A stretch of 64,000 nt of DNA from Acetobacterium wieringae (GTDB taxonomy: Bacteria; Bacillota; Clostridia; Eubacteriales; Eubacteriaceae): contig NZ_JAIPPU010000002.1 in assembly GCF_026646375.1 (NCBI RefSeq), positions 248,001-312,000 of the forward strand, read 5' to 3'. A program made the position numbers and the translations under genes. The notes under the pieces are model-generated. The model was given only the letters and a program-made list of their open reading frames with translations, ran no database searches and was not told the DNA's origin. Shown one piece after another: positions 44,292 through 52,642 of the stretch. Each line of letters opens with the position of its first letter. Position 1 is the stretch's first letter.

Positions 44292-45641
44292 CTATAAGTA
44301 TTGACCAACGACTTCAATTAATTCCTGCTTACTGGGGATCATTGACGACCACTTCAGCTCGCCATTAATATAGGTTGATGGCAGATGCTGGACGCCCATT
44401 TTTTTAGTCCGGGCAATATCCACTTTATTGGTGTATTTATATTCTTTAATCTCAACCCGATCACCAAATTCTTCTTCGGCCAATAGGATGCCCTTGACCA
44501 TGTAGGTGCAAGCCGCACAGGTAGCCGAATCCAGAGTAAAGATTTCAATCAGCGGTTTTTCCAGGTTGTCATAATCTGGCAGTTCCACAGGTATCTCTTC
44601 ATCAACAGCCTCATAGTTTTCAATCATCTTGCGGACGGCTTCGGTTTGTTTTATCGCCTGGACGGTGGCCACCGTATTGTCAACAGGAACATTATACGGC
44701 ATGTCGCAGCCGGGGCTGACAATCAGATTATGATGATTGATGTTATCCAGCATGTCGACAATATATTTCATATTGTCCTGTTGATTGCCGAACAGCAGGG
44801 TAGTAGTCAGCGGGATATTTCCGCCAATGGTGATATTGTAGTGGTCAGTAATTTTCTTGGCTTCATAAATATTGACATTCTCATCAATCGAAATCCCGTC
44901 AGGATTGGTGCGGCACATCACATCCAGCTGAACGGTGGCATCACCACAAACAAAGAAACTGCTTAATGCCCCTTTACTGCGGATAAAATCAAAGGCTGCC
45001 TGGAAAGGTTCTAAAAATAGCGTCTCAATTGATTTTGGTGAAATCTGACTGATCAACGGATCGACCAGAGCAATCACATCCATCCCGGCTTCAATATAAT
45101 AACTCGACATGGCATTACAGACTTCCACGCAAAATCCCACCAAATCTTTAACAAACTCCGGATACATGACAATATCCATAAAAAACTCACTGCCGCGAAT
45201 ATGCGAAGCCAGAGTGACCGGTCCACAGATCAAACCATAGAGGGCAGTGTCCTCCCCAACTGCTTCTTTAACCCGTTTCATCACATCAACCACCATCGGA
45301 ATGCGCCCATCGGTTATTTTGGGAATCTTGCATTTACACGGTACCATCAATTCACCGGCATAGGGATGACTCATCACCGACGGTGGATTATCTTCGGCCC
45401 ATAACAGCTCGCAGCCGAGGATTTCAGCTTCAATTTGCAGATCAAAAATCACTGGCATCCCGTCGGGGGTATAGAGCTTATGAACTTCCATTAATGACTC
45501 AAATAATTTATCACCGTCAGTCAGCACGTCCCGGGCCGTATAGCCTTTTAGAAAACCGGCATGAACACCACTAAACGGCACCCATGGTACCGCATCGACG
45601 GTTTCGTGTCTTAACGTTTTTAAAATCAGATCTTTTCCCAT
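44292..45641 (-). CDS. URO-D family substrate:corrinoid methyltransferase with C-terminal thioredoxin-like domain
   Basis: 449 residues. Residues 1 to about 345 are a uroporphyrinogen-decarboxylase-fold methyltransferase of the MtaA/CmuA/MtvB type (WVPFSGVHAGF start, FFVCGDA, ISIDENVNI, VSPGCDMPYNVP). Residues about 365-449 form a thioredoxin/glutaredoxin-like domain: IFTLDSATCAACTYM with a CAAC pair, and the cis-proline strand HLPSTYING. With the corrinoid and MtrH-like genes it resembles the vanillate O-demethylase sets, so a methoxylated compound is the likely methyl donor. The fused redox domain is unusual. GAGGT precedes ATG 45641. Confidence 0.85.
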   Translation of the reverse strand: MGKDLILKTLRHETVDAVPWVPFSGVHAGFLKGYTARDVLTDGDKLFESLMEVHKLYTPDGMPVIFDLQIEAEILGCELLWAEDNPPSVMSHPYAGELMVPCKCKIPKITDGRIPMVVDVMKRVKEAVGEDTALYGLICGPVTLASHIRGSEFFMDIVMYPEFVKDLVGFCVEVCNAMSSYYIEAGMDVIALVDPLISQISPKSIETLFLEPFQAAFDFIRSKGALSSFFVCGDATVQLDVMCRTNPDGISIDENVNIYEAKKITDHYNITIGGNIPLTTTLLFGNQQDNMKYIVDMLDNINHHNLIVSPGCDMPYNVPVDNTVATVQAIKQTEAVRKMIENYEAVDEEIPVELPDYDNLEKPLIEIFTLDSATCAACTYMVKGILLAEEEFGDRVEIKEYKYTNKVDIARTKKMGVQHLPSTYINGELKWSSMIPSKQELIEVVGQYL

Positions 45642-45743
45642 TTCTTTACCTCATTATTGTTTTCTCTCGTTTATTTTTAATTACCTTTACGCTGCCACTC
45701 TTTTTCGATGATTATTATAGTTTTAGCTCCCAACACCAGCATC

Positions 45744-46628
45744 TTAATGATGAGTGGATAACGGATCAGGATCCGTGTGCCAACTGACAAGAATTACCGA
45801 TACCAGCATCAGTCCAGCCCCGACAATGGTGTTGCCATTCCAGGGCTCACCGTATAATACTACTCCCAATATCAGGGTAACCACAGCCTCAAACGCGATG
45901 ATCAAAGCGGTTTGGGTTGATCCAATGCGCTTGATGGCAACGGTAACCATCTGCAGTACAAAGATGGTGATCGCCCCTAATGCCACGGTCAAAATAATCC
46001 CTTTAGCTGGCAATCGCAAAAACTCCGCGTTGCCGGAAAAAAAACAACCCTGAATTCCGAAAAATACGGCACAAATCCCCCCCAGATAAAAGATAATCAC
46101 CCGGTTTTCCAGAGTTTTTAGACTGCTTTGCTGAAGGCTGACCAGATAAACGCCATAGGCCAGTCCTGATCCCAAGGCCAATACACTTCCCCAGTTGACA
46201 AGATCGAGACTAAAGTTCATCAGAAAAATAATGCCAGTGATGGCAATAGCCAGGGCAATCATTTTTATCCGATTGGGTTTTTCTTTAAAAATCAGGGCCA
46301 TTATCACCATCACAAAAAGTGGATAGGAAAAGTACAGCATCGTGGCTAATCCCATTGGCATATAATTAAAGGCCTGGGCCAATAAAAAAGTGGATCCACC
46401 ATAGCCAACTGCCGAAAAAACAACTAACTCAACAGCTTGTTTTTTTGTGACCCTGATCCGTTCCTTCTTCATGATAAAAGTCAGTCCCAGCATGATAAAC
46501 ACAGTGGCATACCGATAAAATAAAATTGTGGTGGCATCCAATCCATCCAGCATCAGAGCCTTGGTTAATACCGGAATGAGTCCGGCCGCCAATGCGGCAG
46601 CCATAGCCGCAATGATTCCCATTGACAT
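45744..46628 (-). CDS. EamA/DMT-family transporter
   Basis: A 294-residue membrane protein with ten hydrophobic segments in two EamA repeats (FYRYATVFIML near the first repeat and FEAVVTLILGVVLYGE in the second). Drug/metabolite exporters of this family move many small compounds. It lies just upstream of the URO-D methyltransferase on the same strand (102-bp gap) and could carry its substrate or product; this is inference. Confidence 0.85.
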   Translation of the reverse strand: MSMGIIAAMAAALAAGLIPVLTKALMLDGLDATTILFYRYATVFIMLGLTFIMKKERIRVTKKQAVELVVFSAVGYGGSTFLLAQAFNYMPMGLATMLYFSYPLFVMVIMALIFKEKPNRIKMIALAIAITGIIFLMNFSLDLVNWGSVLALGSGLAYGVYLVSLQQSSLKTLENRVIIFYLGGICAVFFGIQGCFFSGNAEFLRLPAKGIILTVALGAITIFVLQMVTVAIKRIGSTQTALIIAFEAVVTLILGVVLYGEPWNGNTIVGAGLMLVSVILVSWHTDPDPLSTHH

Positions 46629-46663
46629 AATTGCCTCATTCTTCTTATTTCATATTTATAAAA

Positions 46664-46685
46664 AGCACTCCTGAATCGGAGTACT
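46664..46685 (-). terminator. terminator upstream of the EamA gene
   Basis: AGTACTCC / GGAGTGCT (with one wobble) around TGAATC-type loop sequence, followed by five Ts on the minus strand. It ends the transcript of the corrinoid/PanB/opine dehydrogenase operon and abuts repeat copy D. Confidence 0.75.
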
Positions 46686-46710
46686 TCTGACTATCAAAAA
46701 AGATAACCTA

Positions 46711-46899
46711 GTACCGATAATTGTTATATCATGTTGTGCGCATCGGATCGGACACGGCAAAGCCTGTCCGATTTTCGAGAAGGCAATGAGCCAATCACAA
46801 GCTTGCTTGTAGTTGGCGACTGCCCGCGACTAATAAGAAAGGAGCAAAGCGGATTTCTTATTGGCCGCAGCGTACAACAGATTAACAATTGGTCGGTAC
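46711..46899 (+). repeat. intergenic palindromic repeat, long form (copy D)
   Basis: This 189-bp element has inverted ends GTACCGATAATTGTTA and the complement of TAACAATTGGTCGGTAC. Inside are a TCGGACA/TGTCCGA hairpin, the CAAGCTTGCTTG core, and a hairpin AATAAGAAA/TTTCTTATT with loop GGAGCAAAGCGGA. Flanks matching other copies reach from about 46692 to 46919. Confidence 0.9.
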
Positions 46900-46985
46900 G
46901 GTAGTTTATCGATAACCTCAAGCATTTCTGAGTCAGGGTGCTTTTCTGTCACACTCTTTAATGTCTCGTCTATTTAAACGCTTAG

Positions 46986-47609
46986 CTATGCAGTTAACGC
47001 TTTAGCCGTATCGACAGCGCCTGAAGCATCGGCAGCATAAATGGCCCCTAATTTTTCGCTGTATGCTGGTGATAGTGGTGCTCCACCAACCAGATACTTA
47101 ACTGTTAAGCCTTCATCCTGACAGGCTTTGATGACTTCCTGCATATAGGTCATGGTGGTTGTCAGCATCGCTGACATGCCAACGATATCGGCGTTGTGTT
47201 CTTTGACAGCCGCCACAAATTGTTCAACTTTAACATCGATGCCCAGATCGACAACCTTGAAACCGGCGCTCTCCAGCATCATCACGACCAGATTTTTGCC
47301 AATGTCGTGTAAGTCCCCTTTGACGGTACCAATAACAATGGTTCCCAGACTGGGCATGTCTTGATCGGCGATCAGCGGTTTGACGATAACCATTCCGGCA
47401 TTCATCGCCCGGGCTGCCATCAGCACTTCGGGTACAAACATATCCCCATTCTTAAATTTTTCACCAACCACATTCATCCCTGATAATAATCCTTCATTGA
47501 TGATCGCAATCGGATCGGTTTTCGCTTCAATCAGAAGATTAACATTCTCAATAATCCCCTCTTCATCGCCATCAATTACAAATTGTCCTAAATCGGCTAT
47601 ATTCAACAT
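46986..47609 (-). CDS. methyltransferase corrinoid protein (MttC-like)
   Basis: A 207-residue cobalamin protein with helical cap and B12 domain; histidine ligand in DLHDIGKN, then GMSAMLTTTM and GGAPLS. GAAGGG precedes ATG 47609. It follows the second PanB gene by about 26 bp in the sigma-54-driven operon that begins with opine dehydrogenase. As the MttB operon has no corrinoid gene of its own, this is the likely partner of the two MttB proteins. Confidence 0.9.
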   Translation of the reverse strand: MLNIADLGQFVIDGDEEGIIENVNLLIEAKTDPIAIINEGLLSGMNVVGEKFKNGDMFVPEVLMAARAMNAGMVIVKPLIADQDMPSLGTIVIGTVKGDLHDIGKNLVVMMLESAGFKVVDLGIDVKVEQFVAAVKEHNADIVGMSAMLTTTMTYMQEVIKACQDEGLTVKYLVGGAPLSPAYSEKLGAIYAADASGAVDTAKALTA

Positions 47610-47635
47610 AGTATTTCACCCTTCTTCATTTTTCT

Positions 47636-48493
47636 TTATTTAATTTCGGCTAACAATTTTTCCAGTTCGGCGGCTTCTTCATCGGCAATCACATAGGTGT
47701 GAACGCTGTCATCCGGAAAAGCACCGTTGCGGACTTCATCACAGAAAGCGGTAAAGCCTTTTAACAATTCGGCCCCGACATTGGCATATTTTTTAACAAA
47801 TTTTGGGGTAAAGTCATCGTAATAGCCGACCATATCAGCATAAATCAATAACTGACCGTCGGTATACGAACCAGCGCCAATGCCCAGAACCGGAATGCTG
47901 AGGCGTTCGGTGATGGCTTTACCAACCACTGCGGGAACCCCTTCAACCAGGATAAAGGAGGCTCCGGCCGCTTCAATGGCTAGGGCCTGTCGCAATAATT
48001 CCATGGCGGCTCCAGCACTTTTACCCTGGGCCTTGTAACCACCCATTTGGGCGGCAAACTGTGGTGTCAAGCCAATGTGTCCCATAACCAGAATACCCAC
48101 ATCAGCAATGGCTTTAATTCGTTTACAAACCGATTCGGTTCCACCTTCGAGCTTTATGGCATCGACCAGGGCTTCCTTGGTAAAACGTCCGGCATTAAAG
48201 ACCGCTTCTTCATCAGAAATCTGATAAGACATGTACGGCATATCACCAACAATAAAGGTATTGGGCGCACCCCGTCTGACCGCTGATGAATGAGCAATCA
48301 TATCATCCATCGTTACCGGAAAAGTCGTTTCGTAACCTAAGGTTACCATTCCCAGTGAATCACCAACCAGAATCATATCGACGCCAGCCCGTTCTTCATA
48401 TTTGGCCGTTAAATAATCATAGCCGGTAATATAGACAATTTTTTCTTTCTTTTCAGCCATTTCTCTAAAATTAAGAATACTTTTTTTCATCAT
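47636..48493 (-). CDS. second PanB-type hydroxymethyltransferase, probably catabolic
   Basis: A 285-residue paralogue of panB with the full catalytic set: [45 protein letters not shown] and GIGAGSYTDGQLLI. It differs from the biosynthetic copy in the C-terminal 40 residues. AAGGAG lies before two adjacent ATG codons (48493 or 48490). It sits between opine dehydrogenase and a corrinoid protein under a sigma-54-type promoter, not with pan genes. It could add or remove a one-carbon unit at methylene-THF level on a 2-oxo acid from the substrate skeleton. That role is inference. Confidence 0.85.
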   Translation of the reverse strand: MMKKSILNFREMAEKKEKIVYITGYDYLTAKYEERAGVDMILVGDSLGMVTLGYETTFPVTMDDMIAHSSAVRRGAPNTFIVGDMPYMSYQISDEEAVFNAGRFTKEALVDAIKLEGGTESVCKRIKAIADVGILVMGHIGLTPQFAAQMGGYKAQGKSAGAAMELLRQALAIEAAGASFILVEGVPAVVGKAITERLSIPVLGIGAGSYTDGQLLIYADMVGYYDDFTPKFVKKYANVGAELLKGFTAFCDEVRNGAFPDDSVHTYVIADEEAAELEKLLAEIK

Positions 48494-48553
48494 TCGCTCC
48501 TTAAGGTTTTTATTAATTTTTTAAGACCAGTCTGCTTATCAGACCATCCACCA

Positions 48554-48576
48554 TCGCACGCTTAAAAAGCGTGCGA
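48554..48576. promoter_or_regulatory. intercistronic hairpin between opine dehydrogenase and the second PanB
   Basis: A perfect 10-bp stem TCGCACGCTT / AAGCGTGCGA with a 3-base loop, framed by AGACC/GGGTCT. No T-run follows on either strand, so it is more likely an mRNA processing or stability element than a terminator. Confidence 0.6.
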
Positions 48577-48633
48577 AAGGTTGAGGGTCTTGGTTTATCT
48601 TATTTTAAGGGGTGTCTGAGGATAGCAGGGTGA

Positions 48634-49851
48634 TTATTTGAGTTTTCCGGTTCTTAAATAATCGTTTAATTCTTCTTTGGTCATGTTATCAATTCCGATG
48701 TATTCCAGAGTATAGCCATTGGCAGTCAGGTCTCGACCGAGGATGGCGCAGGCCAGACTGATCATCGAGTCAACAACGGGGGTATTGACCCCATAGACAT
48801 CACCGAGTTGCTGATAAACGTAACAGCCAACCGGAATATCTTCGGTGATGTAGCGGTTTTCCATGGTAAAAGGACCGGTACCGTATTGGATTGGATCCTG
48901 CTTGTCAAAAGGAATCAGGTAATCGAGGCCCATGTATTCCTGGCCCAGGACATTTTCCCGGGAGAAGAAATGCTCTTTTTCATAGGGTTGAATGCCCACG
49001 CCAATGGTGTCTGCCAGTTGGCATTCTTCCTGATAGAAGGTATATTGAACCTGAGAAATGGAAGGACAATAGGCATGGGAATAAATTGAGAATTTAAATT
49101 TATCTTCGCCAAAAATGGTACCAAAGTTTTCCATGGTGGAAACCCCAAGGATGGCACCGGGACAGTGCAGCACCGGATTAACATTGGAGAAGCCGGTATC
49201 TAAAACCGTATCCCCAGCGACAGCACCTTCGCCTTCGGTTACCGCATCCATTGAGGGCAGATATTTCGAGCTTTCAATAAAGCTTTCGGTATCCGTCGCT
49301 GGCATGGCGGCTCCACGCAGGGTAATCGCCCGATAGTATACTCTGATTTTGTGGGTGATCACACCCCCTGGCATTTCGACCCGGCTACCGTAGGTTGAAC
49401 TTGACCAGCCGCCGACGATGACATTTTTGGTACAACCAGCTTCCCGCATCATTTTGCGGAGGATCAAGCTGCCAAAATTGTCAGGGAAAATATGAATAAC
49501 TTGTCCGTCTTCCAGACAGGGAATCAGTTTTTCAAAAAAAGGTTTATGGCCAAAAGTAGGTGTCGCTACGACAATAATGCCCGCACCTTTGACCGCTTCA
49601 GCCACATCGGTCGTTACTTTATCCATTTTGGCAAAGCCTTCTCGCTCAAAACCATAAAGATTGACTTGCTCCCCAAAAAATTTGATCCCAACTTTTTCGA
49701 CATTTTTTAATGTTTTTTCGGCGAACGGTTCAAAATCACAAATGCGGACTTTTGCACCGCCTAAAGCACAGTCGCCAGCGATCGCCTTACCAACTGCACC
49801 AGCCCCCAATACTGCAATGGGCTTGTCTTTTAAATAACTCATGTCTGCCAT
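48634..49851 (-). CDS. NAD/NADP octopine/nopaline dehydrogenase family protein
   Basis: 405 residues from ATG 49851 (AAGGAG upstream). An N-terminal Rossmann domain (AVLGAGAVGKAIAGD near residues 15-30, FPDNFGS, GGWSSSTYGSR) is followed by the helical octopine-dehydrogenase domain (from about 200, HCPGAILG and SPGKSF-like FSIYSHAYCPS, ending RDLTANGYTLEYIG). Such enzymes make or split N-carboxyalkyl amino acids, or act as simple 2-oxo/hydroxy acid dehydrogenases. It leads an operon with PanB2 and a corrinoid protein. An oxidative step on the demethylated amine product is inferred. Confidence 0.82.
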   Translation of the reverse strand: MADMSYLKDKPIAVLGAGAVGKAIAGDCALGGAKVRICDFEPFAEKTLKNVEKVGIKFFGEQVNLYGFEREGFAKMDKVTTDVAEAVKGAGIIVVATPTFGHKPFFEKLIPCLEDGQVIHIFPDNFGSLILRKMMREAGCTKNVIVGGWSSSTYGSRVEMPGGVITHKIRVYYRAITLRGAAMPATDTESFIESSKYLPSMDAVTEGEGAVAGDTVLDTGFSNVNPVLHCPGAILGVSTMENFGTIFGEDKFKFSIYSHAYCPSISQVQYTFYQEECQLADTIGVGIQPYEKEHFFSRENVLGQEYMGLDYLIPFDKQDPIQYGTGPFTMENRYITEDIPVGCYVYQQLGDVYGVNTPVVDSMISLACAILGRDLTANGYTLEYIGIDNMTKEELNDYLRTGKLK

Positions 49852-49919
49852 ATCTTTTCTCCTTTTAATCATCTCAATTTGGAATAATTGATGGTTTGTT
49901 TACTCACTGCAGTATTAAA

Positions 49920-49934
49920 GCAAGGTTCGTGCCA
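49920..49934 (-). promoter_or_regulatory. sigma-54 promoter of the opine dehydrogenase operon
   Basis: On the minus strand TGGCACGAACCTTGC is an exact match to TGGCAC-N5-TTGC. The inferred start near 49908 leaves a leader of about 57 bases before ATG 49851. Confidence 0.9.
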
Positions 49935-50270
49935 AGATATCAAGCGGCACTGATTTTTAAGTGTTCGGGGGTTTCGTGTCGTTTGCCGGCGACCATTTTG
50001 TTTACTCCAGAAATTCAGGTGCAAAATTTCAAACCATCAAAGACCTTCAATAACCGGTATTTGTCTAACAATTCAGTATAAGTGGCGATTTAAAGGGATT
50101 TCTAAACGGTGTCACTTTTTTTTGCATGTTACCGTATTTTGCAGCGTCCGGATGGTTTATTTTTACAAATCCGGGGGAGTTTGTCTGGGCTGTCTTCGCC
50201 GCTTAACAATTGTTTTAAACAACTGATCAGAGACCCACCAGGATCCCCAACTAAGCAAGTGACCCATATA
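49935..50270. other. upstream control region of the opine dehydrogenase operon
   Basis: No gene is seen. A TTTTTTGCATG word at 50118-50128 recurs twice in the control region at 52.3 kb and could be part of an activator site. Confidence 0.4.
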
Positions 50271-50303
50271 AAAAAGAGTCTGGCTTAACGCCACACTCTT
50301 TTT
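50271..50303 (-). terminator. terminator of the BCCT gene
   Basis: AAAAAGAGTGTGGC / GCCAGACTCTTTTT pair with one mismatch around TTAA and run into six Ts on the minus strand, just after the transporter stop. Confidence 0.85.
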
Positions 50304-50312
50304 AGGAACACT

Positions 50313-51971
50313 TTATTCGTCTTTATTTTTTTTATTGTCTTTTTGCTTATCCAGGGTATACCATTTTTTATGGATATGGGCATCCGCCAGCTCCGCTTCG
50401 GCCTCAGCCGCAGCCGCTGCCACTTCACCATCCATGAAATCGGCATACTCCAGTTCATCCCGTTTCAATTTGCCGGAGAATAAATGATACAGGAAGCCCA
50501 GGATCATCGCCAGTTCAATAAAGAGAATCGGGAACCCGGCAATGGTTTTAACGATCTTGATGCCGTCAATCCCACCGCTGACAACAAATACCAGCGAAAT
50601 CAAACCAATGAAGACGCCCCAGAATACTTTAATCGGCAGCGGTGCTTCTTTTACACCTTTGGATTGTTTTAATGACATGGTCGAAATGGTTGATGTCATC
50701 GAATCTGCCAGAGTAATAAAGGATAACCCGATGGTTACCAGCATAATAATCCGGATTAATTCGGTAAAGGGCAGGAATTCAAAGATGTACATCATAAAGG
50801 CCTGAGCGCCATTGTCAGTCAGGAAGCCGGCCATATCAGCCACGCCGCGCAGCTGCAGATCCAGAGCCAAACCGCCAAAAACACTGAACCAGAGAATCCC
50901 GAACATCGCTGGCAGAATGACATTGACGACAATAAACTCACGGATGGTTCGGCCGTAGGACAGTTTCACCAGGAACAAACCAACGATGGGTCCAAAGGAC
51001 AACCAGTCAACCATCCAGTACATATCCCACCATTGCGGCCATAAATCACTATCCACCATTGGTTGGGTGAACAGACTCAGATCAATAAAATTATTGACAA
51101 AATAACCAAATGACTGAGTAAACAGATTGAATACATAAGCAGTCGGTCCACAAATCAACACAAAGATCATCAGGGCAATAAAGATCCAGGCATTTTTATC
51201 ACTGAGCCAGGCAATCCCACGATCGAGACCAGTAGCACTGGAAATGGTGTAGGAAGTAATAATGACGCAGGCAATAATCGCCCAAACCATTGGCCCCGGT
51301 TCAATCCCGAAGACGAAATTGAGTCCGCTACCAATCTGCAGCAGTCCGTAACCAAGTGAACCGGCGACCCCACCACAGATGGCAAAAAGAATGATCCCGT
51401 CAATGATGGTATTAATCTTGGCATTCAGTTCTTTACCATCGTTTAAATAAACAAGACCGGCACTGGCAGTATAGCTTTTATTCATATTATAGTAAGCATA
51501 ACCAATGGTGATCCCAGCTACCGCATAGATGGAATAAGGTGAAAACGACCAATGCAGGAAGGATTTGCTCATCCCCCAGATGACCGCATCCAGACTGCCG
51601 GGTTCCAAACCAACTGACGGTGGTGGTGTAAAGGTGTGCATCAGTGGCTCGGTTGCACCCCAGAAAACAATTCCAGTTCCAATCCCGGCACAAAGTGAGA
51701 TCGCCCACCAGATCCAGGTTTTATACTTGGGTACGGCGTTTTTCCCGCCAAATTTAATGCTCCCGAAGGGATGCAAAAACAACAGTGCCATGCAGCCTAC
51801 AAAGATCAATACCCCGATGGAAACCATCCAACCAGCATTCTCCATCAATGCGATAAAGAAATCAGTCATAATGGTAGTAAACTCATCGGGACTGATAAAC
51901 CCGATAATGAGAATAATACCCATTAATACGATGGGAATCGCAACCGGAACAATACGTATTCGCTTTAACAT
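50313..51971 (-). CDS. BCCT-family betaine/carnitine/choline transporter
   Basis: 552 residues from ATG 51971 with GGAGGAG upstream. Twelve hydrophobic segments and the BCCT signature region: GIGTGIVFWGATEPL, HWSFSPYSIYAVAG and the tryptophan-rich stretch DLWPQWWDMYWMVDW. The charged C-terminal tail (last 60 residues, alanine/glutamate-rich) may sense ionic strength. It has its own sigma-54-type promoter and a terminator, next to MttB genes, so it most likely imports the quaternary amine substrate. Confidence 0.92.
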   Translation of the reverse strand: MLKRIRIVPVAIPIVLMGIILIIGFISPDEFTTIMTDFFIALMENAGWMVSIGVLIFVGCMALLFLHPFGSIKFGGKNAVPKYKTWIWWAISLCAGIGTGIVFWGATEPLMHTFTPPPSVGLEPGSLDAVIWGMSKSFLHWSFSPYSIYAVAGITIGYAYYNMNKSYTASAGLVYLNDGKELNAKINTIIDGIILFAICGGVAGSLGYGLLQIGSGLNFVFGIEPGPMVWAIIACVIITSYTISSATGLDRGIAWLSDKNAWIFIALMIFVLICGPTAYVFNLFTQSFGYFVNNFIDLSLFTQPMVDSDLWPQWWDMYWMVDWLSFGPIVGLFLVKLSYGRTIREFIVVNVILPAMFGILWFSVFGGLALDLQLRGVADMAGFLTDNGAQAFMMYIFEFLPFTELIRIIMLVTIGLSFITLADSMTSTISTMSLKQSKGVKEAPLPIKVFWGVFIGLISLVFVVSGGIDGIKIVKTIAGFPILFIELAMILGFLYHLFSGKLKRDELEYADFMDGEVAAAAAEAEAELADAHIHKKWYTLDKQKDNKKNKDE

Positions 51972-52123
51972 AAGATTCTCTCCTCCTAATTTTTTCTGTT
52001 TTAAACCTGTAAACACATAAGAATAATGATTTCCCCAAAATTACAGTTTTGCCATAAAACCCGTCTGCTTTTTTTGACACCTCCCACAGATATTTAGCCA
52101 CTGCTTTATATCCGGTATCTATC

Positions 52124-52138
52124 GCAAGCTTTGTGCCA
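52124..52138 (-). promoter_or_regulatory. sigma-54 promoter of the BCCT gene
   Basis: On the minus strand TGGCACAAAGCTTGC is an exact -24/-12 match. The inferred start near 52112 gives a leader of about 141 bases to ATG 51971. Confidence 0.9.
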
Positions 52139-52564
52139 ATTCGTAAAATAATCCGATCTTTAAATTTCTGCAGTTTTAAGCCTATTTTAAGCCGTCATTT
52201 TTACAATGATTCCGTAGTCCTGCAAAAGATTATGCACCGCCTAATCAGATTGCCTGAAAACCATTACAAAAACCTGCTTAAAACTGGGATTTCTGCCAAC
52301 CATCATTATTTTTTGCATGCCATTATTTTTTGCATCTAATCTGGTATTTCTTTAAAAATTACTGCATCGTCCTTTTGTTTGGATCACTCATTATTTTTGT
52401 TTCGTTGTTTGTCTTCTATTATAATGTCAATTCCGTATTTCTTTCATTAATTTGAGACCCGAATCGTGCTGATCGCCTCACCCAACGAAGTTCTGCTGCT
52501 GATCTTTTTTAAGCTGCCTACAGAGTACTACATTTTTTGCTTTCGTTGTAAGAGTTTTAGATCT
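52139..52564. other. divergent control region between the BCCT and racemase-MttB promoters
   Basis: This 426-bp stretch has no gene. It contains CATTATTTTTTGCAT twice, 17 bp apart (52304-52318 and 52321-52335), and CAGTTTTAAGC (52171-52181) with its exact inverted copy GCTTAAAACTG (52276-52286). Both pairs are candidate binding sites for the sigma-54 activator encoded at 56.5 kb, since the region must serve both flanking promoters. Confidence 0.55.
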
Positions 52565-52579
52565 TGGCACAAGACTTGC
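52565..52579 (+). promoter_or_regulatory. sigma-54 promoter of the racemase-mttB operon
   Basis: TGGCACAAGACTTGC is an exact -24/-12 match on the plus strand. The inferred start near 52591 lies about 52 bases before ATG 52643. Confidence 0.9.
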
Positions 52580-52642
52580 TTGTATTAAATCAGCAAATAG
52601 CAAAACTCTATTAAATACATATTAACGATTCAGGAGGAAGAA

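Noticed and set aside
46711-46899. Insertion sequence or CRISPR
   Set aside because: The element is too short to code a transposase, and the repeats are dispersed palindromes rather than regularly spaced direct repeats.
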